Positions 17,097-25,527 are shown, numbered from the stretch's first letter. The stretch is DNA of 64,000 nt from Ruminococcus sp. (GCF_016283395.1 NZ_JAEEMU010000039.1:62001-126000), one strand, 5' to 3'. The notes: a model not told the origin generated them from the sequence alone. Made by a program: numbers and translations.

Positions 17097-17749
17097 AAAA
17101 CTGCGATATGATAAAGGATCTGCTTCCGCTGTATGCTGACGATGTTTGCAGTGAGGAGAGCAGAAAGGCAGTTGAGGAGCATATAAACAACTGCCCCGAC
17201 TGTAAAGCGGAGCTTGAAAAGCTCGGTAAAAACGTCACTGTGAGCCATCAGAAGGACGCTGAGGTACTCAAACGTATAAAGAGGCGTCTGCGCATTGAGA
17301 AGCTTGTGGTGAGCCTTATAAGCGTTCTGGCTATATGCGGAATTCTGCTTTACGGACTTGTATATTGCATAAATGATTACAAGTCAATGGATATGGAGAA
17401 GTACAAGATACTTGAAAATGTAAGCGTCAGCGAGCATGATAATGCCGTATGGCTCGATATAAAAGGGTATGCTGCATCATTTGATATAGATGTACCGACT
17501 TTAAGCGATACAAACGGTAAACATCTTGGAATTGACGATGATTTTGACAGTGAAAAGAAGAACGGATACGGTATTACTCTCAAACAGCGCAGGATAGATG
17601 ATTTTACGTTCAATCCCACAGGAAGTCTGAAAAGCTTTGAGATGAAGATCTTTGACCTTGATGAAAAGAAAGATATGATGAAGGTCTTTTACTACGATGA
17701 TGTAAACAACAAAGAGTATATTTTATGGGAGCGTGATCAAAATGACTGA
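17093..17749 (+). CDS. Anti-sigma factor with zinc-binding HCC motif, membrane anchored
   Basis: Predicted partner of the preceding sigma factor. The N-terminal cytoplasmic zinc-finger (zf-HC2/ZAS) has EEHINNCPDCKAEL, the HxxxCxxC signature, preceded by CDMIKDLLPLYADDVC. One transmembrane helix follows (VVSLISVLAICGILLYGLVY, about residues 70-90), then an extracellular domain of about 125 residues rich in D and K with no recognised fold. 218 residues. The coupled downstream small membrane protein overlaps its end by 8 bp. Confidence 0.9.
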   Translation: MKNCDMIKDLLPLYADDVCSEESRKAVEEHINNCPDCKAELEKLGKNVTVSHQKDAEVLKRIKRRLRIEKLVVSLISVLAICGILLYGLVYCINDYKSMDMEKYKILENVSVSEHDNAVWLDIKGYAASFDIDVPTLSDTNGKHLGIDDDFDSEKKNGYGITLKQRRIDDFTFNPTGSLKSFEMKIFDLDEKKDMMKVFYYDDVNNKEYILWERDQND

Positions 17750-18023
17750 GAGAAGGTTTAGTATACCGCTGATACTGCTTGCTGTGGTGTCATTTGGCAT
17801 AGGCTTTTTTGGATTTGCAGTGGAAAGCATCGTATTTGCTGTGGGAGTTATAATAGCTTCGATGAAACTTCGTGAGAAATACCTTATAAAGATTCCCATA
17901 GCCATATGCATAGTATCTATCGTATTTTCGGCTGCATTCATTGCCTTTATGGTATATACGGGAATGAAAGGCGGTTATAACGATTACTGGCTCATGAAGC
18001 TAATATTCGGTGAACCTAAATAA
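17742..18023 (+). CDS. Small predicted membrane protein in the sigma/anti-sigma operon
   Basis: 93 residues from ATG 17742, which has GGGAG 10 nt upstream (an in-frame GTG at 17733 would abut the RBS). Hydrophobic segments at about residues 8-25 (PLILLAVVSFGIGFFGFAV), 27-38 and 50-72 (IPIAICIVSIVFSAAFIAFM) suggest three membrane spans. Ends in YWLMKLIFGEPK. No recognised family. Overlap with the anti-sigma gene implies co-translation, so a role in the same envelope response is plausible but inferred. Confidence 0.7.
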   Translation: MTERRFSIPLILLAVVSFGIGFFGFAVESIVFAVGVIIASMKLREKYLIKIPIAICIVSIVFSAAFIAFMVYTGMKGGYNDYWLMKLIFGEPK

Positions 18024-18382
18024 TATGCTTGCCCCCCTCGGTGAAAGCCGAGGGGGCAATGTTGAAATATGGAATTAAATCATTAAAGCTTAACCACGGT
18101 GCTTATTATCTGTTAAATAAGGGACGCCCTCTCTTGCAGGGCGTCCCTCTTCCGAAAACAATTCACTGGATTGTTTTCGGAATTCACTCTTGCGGAGCGC
18201 CTTCGTATTATTTCGCTGTTATTTGAAAGCTGTGAACAGCGACCAAAGGCTCTGCCTCTGGACTCTGCCAAAGGAACACAGTCCCTTTGGAATCCCTTTC
18301 ATACGTTCAGCAACTTTTTACGTAAAATTAATTAAAAAGCCCCGATGTAATAATTCGGGGCAAATTTTATAATATTATGTTT
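18024..18382. repeat. Repeat- and hairpin-rich junction between convergent operons
   Basis: No gene is supported here. It holds four inverted repeats: 18029-18059 (TTGCCCC.../...GGGGCAA, sigma-operon end), 18121-18147 (GGGACGCCCT/AGGGCGTCCC), 18150-18182 (TTCCGAAAACAA/TTGTTTTCGGAA) and 18339-18361. Bases about 18240-18300 read like the CAAAGGCTCTGCCTCTGGAC... CAGTCCCTTTGG sequences that recur in many Oscillospiraceae intergenic regions; that recurrence is from memory and needs a genome search. Confidence 0.55.
18339..18361 (-). terminator. Intrinsic terminator of the glnA-like/ANTAR operon
   Basis: GCCCCGA (18339-18345) pairs with TCGGGGC (18355-18361); read on the minus strand the stem is followed by CTTTTTAATT. 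Confidence 0.75.
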
Positions 18383-18952
18383 TTATTCATACTGTGCAAG
18401 AATTTTCAGAGCAGTTTCCAGTCTGGTCTGACGATTATTCATTGCTTGTTTTTCGATGTATTTATGAGCCTGGGGCTCTGTGAATTTGAGATACTTCATA
18501 AGCGTGGTCTTGGCACGGTTTATGGTGCGCATTTCCTCGATACGGTTCATTATATCTGCGTTTTCCTTTTTAACACCTGCCATGCGGACTCTTGCGGCGA
18601 TAATAAGCCGTATTGTACGCTGAAGTTCCTCTCTGGTGACAGGTCTTGACAGTACGTTTACGCCGCTGTCTGAGACTCTGTCAGCGATATCTTCCGAAAC
18701 ATCGCTGCCGCAAATGAGTATCATACCTGCGGAGGTGGACTCCGCTATCATTTCTGCAAGCTCCTGACCGAATTCATCGGGCAGGGGCGTATTTATTATA
18801 ACAAGCTCGGGTTCAGTCTCGTTTTTTACAAGTCGGCGGGCTTCACTGCCGCTGACAGCAACAGCTGTCCTTCCGCAGCCTTCTATGCGCAGGAGCTGCT
18901 CGCAAAGTTCGGAAACTTCACTGTTTGAAGATACGATAATAGCTCTGTTCAT
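18383..18952 (-). CDS. ANTAR-domain RNA-binding regulator with degenerate receiver
   Basis: 189 residues: receiver-like domain (1-120) plus C-terminal ANTAR domain (about 135-189). ANTAR signature: RAKTTLMKYLKFTEPQAHKY, then IEKQAMNNRQTR. ANTAR proteins bind paired stem-loops and prevent termination. The receiver is unusual: the acidic pair after strand 1 is replaced (IIVSSNSE), the phospho-acceptor Asp is Asn54 (IINTPLPD), and the Lys site reads LSRPV. Phosphorylation control is therefore unlikely. Its ATG is 8 bp from the glnA-like stop with the GAGG RBS overlapping that stop. Similar to NitR beside glnA in Clostridium saccharobutylicum. Confidence 0.9.
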   Translation of the reverse strand: MNRAIIVSSNSEVSELCEQLLRIEGCGRTAVAVSGSEARRLVKNETEPELVIINTPLPDEFGQELAEMIAESTSAGMILICGSDVSEDIADRVSDSGVNVLSRPVTREELQRTIRLIIAARVRMAGVKKENADIMNRIEEMRTINRAKTTLMKYLKFTEPQAHKYIEKQAMNNRQTRLETALKILAQYE

Positions 18953-18960
18953 AGTTTACC

Positions 18961-20253
18961 TCACACGAACTTGAAGTATGACTCTTCTTCAAACTTGTCC
19001 TTATCCGAAGCAGAGGAATAGTCCTGTATCTGTTTGTCAAGCTGTGCGAATATATTACTGCGTATTTCCTGAGATAGAGTATTTTTTACGAATATGCTTT
19101 CCTTAGCGATAGCTGCTGCCTCATCAAGTGAAGAGGGCAGCGGCTGAAGAAGTGAATTGTCAGAGCCGTTGTGCATAGCACTTTCAAAGAGAGAGCAGTC
19201 CTGAGACTGTATTCCCTCGATACCAGCTGCAAGGATAAGCTTGAATGTGATATAAGGGTTGCAGCAAGCGTCTGCGGAGCGTATCTCAATACGGGGAGAG
19301 ATACCCACAGGATTTGGAACACGTATAAGCTGAGCGCAGTTTTCCGACGACCAGTTGATATACTTAGGAGCATAGCCCATACCCAAACGCTTGTAGGAAT
19401 TCGTTGTGCAATTAAGGAATGCGGTTATCTCACGCATTTTGCTGAGAACTCCCGATATGAAGCATTTACCCTCGAATGTCATATCATTCTGAGTATCAAA
19501 GATGTTTTCTCCGCCTTTTTTGAGACTGATGGATATGCTGAGTGCGCTGCCGTGCTCATCGGGCAGCGGCTTAGGCATAAATGAAGCGAAAAGACCGTTT
19601 TGAGCTGCTATGGATTTAACTACGGTCTTGTAGTGTACCATATTATCGGCAGCAGTTATAGGCTCACTTTCGCGAAATTCGATCTCATTCTGTGCAGGAC
19701 CGTGTTTATGGCAGGAGCTTTTCGGACTCATGCCCATTTCTTCCAATGAGAGACAGATCTCACGTCTTGCGTTTTCGCACTTATCCAGCGGAGCAACATC
19801 CAGATAGCCGCCCTTGTCGTGAGGTATCTTTGTAGGCTCGCCGCGTTCGTCAAGTTCAAAGAGATAGAACTCGCACTTTGTACCCATTTCGCAGGAATAT
19901 CCGTCAAGTCTGAGCTGATTGATATAGTTGGTCAGCTCTGTACGCATATCGCCTACATAGTCGCTTCCGTCCATGTTTTTGAGAGCGCAGAAGAAGCGGA
20001 CAACTCGTCCCGACTTAGGTCTCCACGGGAGAACGGAAAGTGTGGATATGTCGGGCACGAGAAGCAGGTCGGAACAGCCCTCGGCGATACATGAAGCATC
20101 GAAAGGTATTCCGTACTCAAATGCTCTCGGCAGTTCATTAGGCATGATAGCCACGTTTTTGAGATTGCCGAACATATCACAGAAAGTAAGTCTTATAAAT
20201 TTTACGTCGTTCTCTTCAACGAATTTCAGTATCTCTTTAGGAGAAAAGCTCAT
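18961..20253 (-). CDS. Type I glutamine synthetase homologue, probably catalytically impaired
   Basis: 430 residues, type I-alpha GS layout: beta-grasp (1-100), EFYLF strand, AQNEIEF, FMPKPLPDEHGS, NSYKRLGMGY, LIRVP, RIEIRSAD. Several active-site positions differ from enzymes with GPECEFFLF, HHEVAP and GSGMH: Lys126 in place of the n2-ligand Glu, Lys183 in place of an n1-ligand Glu, Ser239 in place of the His ligand; the flap Glu of GYEAP is missing (GYAP) and Cys306 replaces the Arg of NRS. Glu128, Glu190 and RIEIR remain. RBS GGAGG. Coupled to the ANTAR gene. May be a nitrogen sensor rather than an enzyme; that is inference. Confidence 0.88.
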   Translation of the reverse strand: MSFSPKEILKFVEENDVKFIRLTFCDMFGNLKNVAIMPNELPRAFEYGIPFDASCIAEGCSDLLLVPDISTLSVLPWRPKSGRVVRFFCALKNMDGSDYVGDMRTELTNYINQLRLDGYSCEMGTKCEFYLFELDERGEPTKIPHDKGGYLDVAPLDKCENARREICLSLEEMGMSPKSSCHKHGPAQNEIEFRESEPITAADNMVHYKTVVKSIAAQNGLFASFMPKPLPDEHGSALSISISLKKGGENIFDTQNDMTFEGKCFISGVLSKMREITAFLNCTTNSYKRLGMGYAPKYINWSSENCAQLIRVPNPVGISPRIEIRSADACCNPYITFKLILAAGIEGIQSQDCSLFESAMHNGSDNSLLQPLPSSLDEAAAIAKESIFVKNTLSQEIRSNIFAQLDKQIQDYSSASDKDKFEEESYFKFV

Positions 20254-20276
20254 TGAAAGACCTCCATTTTCAGCCG

Positions 20277-20340
20277 TTAGCCGTTAGTATTAGGGGACGG
20301 CGTTTTCAACGTCCCAATGTAGGGCGCACATTATGCGCTC
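20277..20340. repeat. TTAGCC tandem repeats and two variable-arm palindromes
   Basis: TTAGCCGTTAGCCGTTAG-type direct repeats precede two hairpins: GGGACG/CGTCCC (20294-20315) and GGGCGCA/TGCGCTC (20322-20340). They lie between the GNAT gene and the glutamine-synthetase homologue. A similar TTAGCC-plus-palindrome block occurs at 49346-49390. Confidence 0.6.
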
Positions 20341-20354
20341 GTTAATTTTTCTTT

Positions 20355-20813
20355 TTATTTCAATGCCATAACATATATCTGGCACGGGTTATCTTCGTCC
20401 CAGTAAGTGGGGAATACCTCGAACTCCTTGAAACCGCAGCTGAGATAGAACAGATTGGTCCTGTCATAGTCCTCGTACTTTCCCATTTGTACTGTTTTCA
20501 CCTGCATAAAGGAATAGCCGTTTTCGGTAGCGATAGCTTTTGCTTTATCAAAAAGCTGCCGTCCTATGCCGCTGCGGTGATACTCTTTAAGCACACCCAT
20601 AACAGCCAGTTCAGCGGTATCCTTACCTGTTTCTTTCAGACAAAGGAAACCTACATATTCATCGTTTTCTTTAGCTGCTATAAAAATCCAGTCGGCACTG
20701 TCTCTTATGTACTGTTCGCGGCTCTCGTCCACCTCGAACCATTCTCTCAGCGATTCAAGGACTTTACGTGCAATTTTACTTTTTTCGTCTTTATCAAAGA
20801 TCTGTTCGATCAT
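20355..20813 (-). CDS. GNAT family N-acetyltransferase
   Basis: 152 residues with the GNAT fold. The acetyl-CoA loop is MGVLKEYHRSGIGRQLFDKA (the R/QxxGxG/A motif), preceded by strand DTAELAVMGV; FYLSCGFKEFE is motif B. No hint of substrate in the sequence or neighbours. An upstream segment (VDESREQYIRDSADWIFIAA) forms the variable N-terminal part. Lies 80 bp after a second, unrelated GNAT gene on the same strand. Confidence 0.88.
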   Translation of the reverse strand: MIEQIFDKDEKSKIARKVLESLREWFEVDESREQYIRDSADWIFIAAKENDEYVGFLCLKETGKDTAELAVMGVLKEYHRSGIGRQLFDKAKAIATENGYSFMQVKTVQMGKYEDYDRTNLFYLSCGFKEFEVFPTYWDEDNPCQIYVMALK

Positions 20814-20893
20814 ATATTTTTACTCCAAAATATATTTGTAGGGGACCCATTTCGGTGTTCCGCAAGTTGAGAGTTATGAACTGCTTAGATATA

Positions 20894-21421
20894 TCAGGAT
20901 TTCTTAAGTGCTTCCCACTCCCTGCGTGTTATAGCATAGGCATAAGAAACAGTATTCTTTTCGTCAGGATATTCTTTGACTTTTTTCATTCCATTGGCAA
21001 TAGCAGTAGAATATGAGGCAATATTGGTATATTTCATATAAGAGTACAAACAATCGTATTTGGTATTTTCAAATGCCCAATCTCTGACTGCTCTTGCAGC
21101 TTCACTTCCTAAGCCCTTTCTCCAATACTTCTTATGAATGTGATATCCTATTTCAGGCAGTAACTCTCCGTCAATATTCTGGATAGTGATTCCGCAGTCA
21201 CCTATCATTTCACCGGTTTCCTTCAGAACTACCGCCCAGAGTCCGAATCCGTATTTAGCATAATTTTCAATATTCCATTGTATCCACCATCTGACTTTTT
21301 CTTCGTCAAATGGTTTGGGATAATGCTTCATAGTTTCTTCATCGGAAAGAATTTCATATAAAGGATCAAAATCGTCAAAAGTATATTCTCTCAATTTTAA
21401 TCTCTCTGTTTCAATTATCAT
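20894..21421 (-). CDS. GNAT acetyltransferase, RimJ/RimL type
   Basis: 175 residues. Opening IETERLKLREYTFDDFDPLY is the typical RimJ/RimL-like start; GLWAVVLKETGEMIGDCGIT, IGYHIHKKYWRKGLGSEAAR (acetyl-CoA binding) and SIAIANGMKKV-like end (SYSTAIANGMKKVKEYPDE) complete the domain. These enzymes acetylate protein N-termini, amino acids or small molecules; the target here cannot be told. Forms part of the minus-strand run ychF - GNAT - GNAT - glnA-like - ANTAR. Confidence 0.88.
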   Translation of the reverse strand: MIIETERLKLREYTFDDFDPLYEILSDEETMKHYPKPFDEEKVRWWIQWNIENYAKYGFGLWAVVLKETGEMIGDCGITIQNIDGELLPEIGYHIHKKYWRKGLGSEAARAVRDWAFENTKYDCLYSYMKYTNIASYSTAIANGMKKVKEYPDEKNTVSYAYAITRREWEALKKS

Positions 21422-21463
21422 TATTTACACCTAAAAATCCCGATCTCACTTATGAATAGGGGA

Positions 21464-22558
21464 TCAGACATTAAATCTGAACAGAACTATATCTCCGTCC
21501 TGCATAACATACTCCTTGCCCTCAAGGCGTACAAGTCCCTTTTCCTTAGCGGCAGCCATGCTTCCGCAAGCCATAAGGTCGTCATAGGAGATAACTTCCG
21601 CACGGATAAAGCCCTTTTCAAAGTCGGTATGTATCTTACCTGCTGCCTGAGGAGCCTTAGTGCCCTTTGTGATAGTCCATGCGCGGACTTCCTGCTTTCC
21701 TGCTGTAAGGTATGAGATAAGTCCGAGGAGTGAATAGCCCTCCTTGATGATACGGTTGAGACCTGATACTTCGAGACCAAGCTCGCTGAGGAACATAGCC
21801 TTGTCCTCGTCGCCCATATCTGATATCTCAGCTTCTATCTGCGCACAGATAGGAAGTACAGCTGAGTGCTCCTCAGCTGCAAGTGCGCATACAGCTTTGT
21901 AATTCTCGTTTGTTTCGATATTGTTTGTGAAGTCTTCTTCACTGAGGTTAGCAGCATAGATAACAGGCTTTGCGGAGAGAAGAGGAGTTGACTTTATAAG
22001 CTCTCTTTCCTCGTCAGTGAAATCGAAGCCTCTTGCAGACTTGCCGTTCTCAAGGTGAGCCTTTAATCTTTCAAGGAACTCAGCCTCTGCAAGGTACTTC
22101 TTGTCGCCCTTAGCAGCCTTTTTAGCACGGTCGATACGTCTGTCCACCATTTCGATATCTGAGAAAATAAGCTCCAGATTGATAGTTTCGATGTCGCGGA
22201 GAGGGTTTATACTTCCGTCAACGTGAATGATATTGGGGTCCTCAAAGCATCTTACAACGTGAACGATAGCATCGACTTCACGTATATCGGCAAGGAACTT
22301 GTTTCCGAGACCTTCGCCCTTTGAAGCTCCCTTTACGAGACCTGCGATATCAACGAATTCGAGAGTTGCGGGAGTGAACTTATCAGGCTCATACATCTCA
22401 GCAAGCTTGTCCAGTCTCTCATCGGGAACAGAAACGATACCAACGTTCTTCTCGATAGTGCAGAACGGATAGTTTGCTGATTCAGCACCTGCGTTCGTAA
22501 GTGCGTTGAAAAGTGTGCTTTTGCCAACATTAGGCAGACCAACCATACCAAGTTTCAT
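21464..22558 (-). CDS. ychF: Redox-regulated ATPase YchF (Obg family)
   Basis: Universal Obg-type P-loop NTPase that prefers ATP and binds ribosomes. G1 GLPNVGKSTLFNAL; G3 VDIAGLVKGASKGEGLGNKF with the glycine-rich switch; the G4 position reads NLSEED rather than NKxD, consistent with ATP preference. A coiled-coil insert covers about residues 130-200. C-terminal TGS domain: ISYLTAGKQEVRAWTITKGT through KEYVMQDGDIVLFRFNV. 364 residues, standard. Confidence 0.97.
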   Translation of the reverse strand: MKLGMVGLPNVGKSTLFNALTNAGAESANYPFCTIEKNVGIVSVPDERLDKLAEMYEPDKFTPATLEFVDIAGLVKGASKGEGLGNKFLADIREVDAIVHVVRCFEDPNIIHVDGSINPLRDIETINLELIFSDIEMVDRRIDRAKKAAKGDKKYLAEAEFLERLKAHLENGKSARGFDFTDEERELIKSTPLLSAKPVIYAANLSEEDFTNNIETNENYKAVCALAAEEHSAVLPICAQIEAEISDMGDEDKAMFLSELGLEVSGLNRIIKEGYSLLGLISYLTAGKQEVRAWTITKGTKAPQAAGKIHTDFEKGFIRAEVISYDDLMACGSMAAAKEKGLVRLEGKEYVMQDGDIVLFRFNV

Positions 22559-22589
22559 ATTTATTTCTTACCTTTCTTATCATATGTTT

Positions 22590-22609
22590 CCCCGCCTGTA
22601 AGGCGGGGA
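22590..22609 (-). terminator. Hairpin downstream of the EAL/beta-helix gene
   Basis: CCCCGCC pairs with GGCGGGG around a TGTAA loop. It lies between the EAL gene stop and ychF. The T-tract on the minus strand is weak, so termination strength is uncertain. Confidence 0.5.
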
Positions 22610-22619
22610 ACTGAATACT

Positions 22620-25358
22620 TTAATTGTTTGCGTAAGTTGTGCGCTTGTTGTTTACCAGCGAGCTTACATTTGAGTTCTGTATCTGTACGTCGCCGCTTTC
22701 CGTACCTATATCCTTAGGATTGCCGGCATTAACGATCATTGATACCTGTGAATCTATAATAGTAACATTTCCTGTGCCAAGAGCGTCACCGATACCTGTT
22801 ACCTCATCGCCTTCAGAGTCGATAGTAATATCGGCATTTTTTATCTTTGTATTGATGCTGCCCTTGATAGCACCGATACACGAGTTCTTGCCTGAGCGCA
22901 TCTTCATATTGATCTTGCCCTGCTTGATGTAGATGCTGCCCTCGCCGTCCTCAAGAACGCCTATTCCGACAGCCTGCGCACCTGTGCATGACATATTTAT
23001 ATTTGCAGATGAGCTGATAGTTGAAATGCCCTTACAGCTACCTATACCTGCTATCTTAATGCCTGATATATTCATATCAAGGTCGCAGTTCTCGCCGATA
23101 TCGATATTTGCATCACCGTTGAAGCTTCCGATGCCGAGACCGTTATGAGAATACATGAACAGCTTTAACTTGCCCGAAACGAGGTTTATATCGGAGTCGT
23201 CATCATTATATCCGCCGCCGATGCAAAGCGATTCAACGCTGTTTGAGACAATTTCAAGAGTACCGCCGAAGTCGATAGTGATATCGCCGTAGCCGTGATC
23301 GTAATCGTTTCCGATACCGATACCCTCAGAAGCGTAGCAGTCGATAGAAAGATTGCCCTTGCCGTTGAGCACGAACTGTGAACCCATAGGCACATAGATA
23401 CCTGAGTAGCTGAGCTTGTTGTTCTTGACAACATTGAGCACCAGTCTTGCGTACTCGCCAACAGCGATAGTAGGCTTGCTGTTGCCGCTTATCATATTGA
23501 CGTTTTTGAGTGTGAGCTCACAGCTGTGATTATCCATTATGGAAATATTCATCTTCACAGGCTTATCGGGATCGCCGACGATAGTGAGCTTGCTCTGGTA
23601 AACGTGTATATCTGTATATTTTTCAAGAGCCAGTTTGAGAAGATCTATCTCAGTATCATTCTGAGCGGCAAAGATCTTCTTCACGCCGTCAGGACGGCTT
23701 TCAAGATTTGTCTTGATTATCTCGTCCTTGATGTCAGCTGAAATGCTGTTTAGGAAGAGAGGCTTTGGCTTTGAGGTATAATAACCCTGAACAAGATCAA
23801 CACCAAGGCGTATCACTGTTTTTAGCTCCTGAACTGTTTCAACGCCTTCAGCCAGTGATTGCAGCTGGTTTTCATGGCAGAACTCGATAACGGAAGTTAC
23901 AAGCTGCTGTTTTTTGAGGTCGTTGTGTATATCGCTTATGAGCGAACGGTCTATCTTTATGTAATCGGGGGAGTAATGCAGCAGATTTGACGAATTGGAG
24001 TAGCCTGTGCCATAGTCATCTATAGCAAGCTTTGTATGCGCAAATCCGCAGCGTTTTTTCAGTGTTTCGATGCCCTTTGCAGTAGCCGCCGACTCCTCGA
24101 CTATTTCGATAACAGTCTTTTCAAGGAGCTCACCGTATGTAAGGTAAAGCTCATTGAAGTCCTCATCTGTGAGGAGATGATTTGGAAGGCAGTTGATGAA
24201 CAGCTTGCGCTTTTCAAATATCTGCTGGTTATCGCTGAGAAGCTTCATGGTATTGAAGAAGGTTAGCTTTTCGATAGCGTATAGATTATTCTGAGCTTCA
24301 CCTATTTTCAGTATCTGCTTCGGAGCCATTTTTATATCGCCCACAGTACGCATAAGGGCTTCGTAAGCGACTATCTCACCTGTCTGAGTCTCAACGATAG
24401 GCTGGAGATAGTAGGTGAGGAGATTTTCCTGAACGATACGCGAGAATGTCTGAGCATTGCGGTAAGAGTCCTTTTCGCGTATGTAGTTTTCCTCAGAGAA
24501 CCAGTTTATAACAGAGCGTTTATCGGTTCTTGCCTCGAAGAGAGCGAATTCGGAGAAATTCACCAGCATATTGAAGTCAGAAGCTTCCTCAGGGTAAGAT
24601 GCACAGCCGATAGAAAGGCTTATATGGCTCTTATCGGAAATATCTATTATCTCGCCGAAATCATCTGTGAGTATGCAGTTCTGAACAGCCTCGTCCATAC
24701 TGTTGAGGATATTGTAAATGCTCATCTTGTCGTATTCGCGGAAGAATACGCATATCTCATAGTTGGATTTTGAGCCGATTATGAGGGTATCGCTGGCAAA
24801 GCTTTTCAGAGCTTCCGCAACAGAAGTGATACAGCTGTTGGTATTGTCAACAGTGAGATACGAACCCAGCTTGTCTATGCCGTTTATGTAGATAGTGGCA
24901 AGGCAGGCGTGCTGTACATCGGGAAGTATCTTCTTTATCTTCTGTGAAAATGACGGATAAGACGGCAGACGTGTAATAGGATCGTACTCTACAAAAGCCT
25001 GTCGGTCGTTGAATTCCGATATCTGACGGGTGAAGTCCTGAACGAAGCCCAGCCACTCGTCACTGCTTTCGTAGATGTTCATTTTTATGTAGCGTGTTAC
25101 GTTTCCGTCTGTGTATTTATAGATATGTTTCTGTCCTTCAACGGGATTTTTGGAGATCATTTCAAGGAGATTGAAGAATTCAAACTCGTTGATCTTTTCA
25201 CTCGGGCAGCCAAGCATATGACAGGCAGCCGTATCAAGGTAAGCAGCTTTCTCTTTTGCAATATACGTGAACGCACCTATATTGCCGACAAACTGCTGGA
25301 ATACTTTCCAGTCACGGCTCAGCGCGGGAGGAGTTTGGGTAAAATCGAAAATACTCAT
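22620..25358 (-). CDS. EAL-domain protein with degenerate GGDEF and C-terminal beta-helix repeats
   Basis: 912 residues from ATG 25358 (GGAG 5 nt upstream; an ATG 51 bp further up has a poorer RBS). N-terminal PAS-like region (1-115); GGDEF domain about 135-285 with the signature replaced by SNYEI near residue 198; EAL domain about 300-545 with YEALMR, FINCLP, DDYGTGYS, IKIDRS, EGVET and QGY, so c-di-GMP phosphodiesterase activity is plausible. The last 350 residues are a repetitive beta-helix with recurring GIGIGND, CIGGGYND, LGIGSFNGD, GIGSCKG, GIGVLEDG, CIGAIKG, GIGDALG turns, like those of large clostridial surface proteins. No signal peptide or membrane helix is seen. Confidence 0.88.
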   Translation of the reverse strand: MSIFDFTQTPPALSRDWKVFQQFVGNIGAFTYIAKEKAAYLDTAACHMLGCPSEKINEFEFFNLLEMISKNPVEGQKHIYKYTDGNVTRYIKMNIYESSDEWLGFVQDFTRQISEFNDRQAFVEYDPITRLPSYPSFSQKIKKILPDVQHACLATIYINGIDKLGSYLTVDNTNSCITSVAEALKSFASDTLIIGSKSNYEICVFFREYDKMSIYNILNSMDEAVQNCILTDDFGEIIDISDKSHISLSIGCASYPEEASDFNMLVNFSEFALFEARTDKRSVINWFSEENYIREKDSYRNAQTFSRIVQENLLTYYLQPIVETQTGEIVAYEALMRTVGDIKMAPKQILKIGEAQNNLYAIEKLTFFNTMKLLSDNQQIFEKRKLFINCLPNHLLTDEDFNELYLTYGELLEKTVIEIVEESAATAKGIETLKKRCGFAHTKLAIDDYGTGYSNSSNLLHYSPDYIKIDRSLISDIHNDLKKQQLVTSVIEFCHENQLQSLAEGVETVQELKTVIRLGVDLVQGYYTSKPKPLFLNSISADIKDEIIKTNLESRPDGVKKIFAAQNDTEIDLLKLALEKYTDIHVYQSKLTIVGDPDKPVKMNISIMDNHSCELTLKNVNMISGNSKPTIAVGEYARLVLNVVKNNKLSYSGIYVPMGSQFVLNGKGNLSIDCYASEGIGIGNDYDHGYGDITIDFGGTLEIVSNSVESLCIGGGYNDDDSDINLVSGKLKLFMYSHNGLGIGSFNGDANIDIGENCDLDMNISGIKIAGIGSCKGISTISSSANINMSCTGAQAVGIGVLEDGEGSIYIKQGKINMKMRSGKNSCIGAIKGSINTKIKNADITIDSEGDEVTGIGDALGTGNVTIIDSQVSMIVNAGNPKDIGTESGDVQIQNSNVSSLVNNKRTTYANN

Positions 25359-25470
25359 AGTTACTCCGTATACCGCATGACTGGCGCAGAATAGCCTATT
25401 GCGCCTCATGTTGGCACCTGCATTTTACGGTCAGCAGGTGACCGTGATAACGTACGATTTATACACTTTA

Positions 25471-25499
25471 ATTATACAGCAAAAACCGCATTTTGTCAA
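25471..25499 (-). promoter_or_regulatory. Consensus sigma-A promoter of the EAL/beta-helix gene
   Basis: On the minus strand TTGACA (25494-25499), 17-nt spacer, TATAAT (25471-25476): a perfect match to both boxes. The leader is about 100 nt and contains overlapping alternative stems at 25424-25446. Confidence 0.85.
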
Positions 25500-25504
25500 T
25501 AAAA

Positions 25505-25527
25505 AAGCCGCCCATTTAAGGCGGCTT
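25505..25527 (-). terminator. Intrinsic terminator of the dgt-dnaG-rpoD operon
   Basis: AAGCCGCC (25505-25512) pairs with GGCGGCTT (25520-25527); on the minus strand a T run follows. Confidence 0.9.

Noticed and set aside
18029..18372. Short plus-strand open frames between the sigma operon and the ANTAR gene
   Set aside because: They run through inverted repeats, have no RBS and no recognisable protein features.
20254..20354. Possible ANTAR target (paired hexaloop stem-loops) upstream of the glutamine-synthetase homologue
   Set aside because: Two hairpins are present, but their loops (TAATG-type and about 10 nt) do not match the hexaloop pair with conserved A and G, and the stems belong to the dispersed palindrome family.
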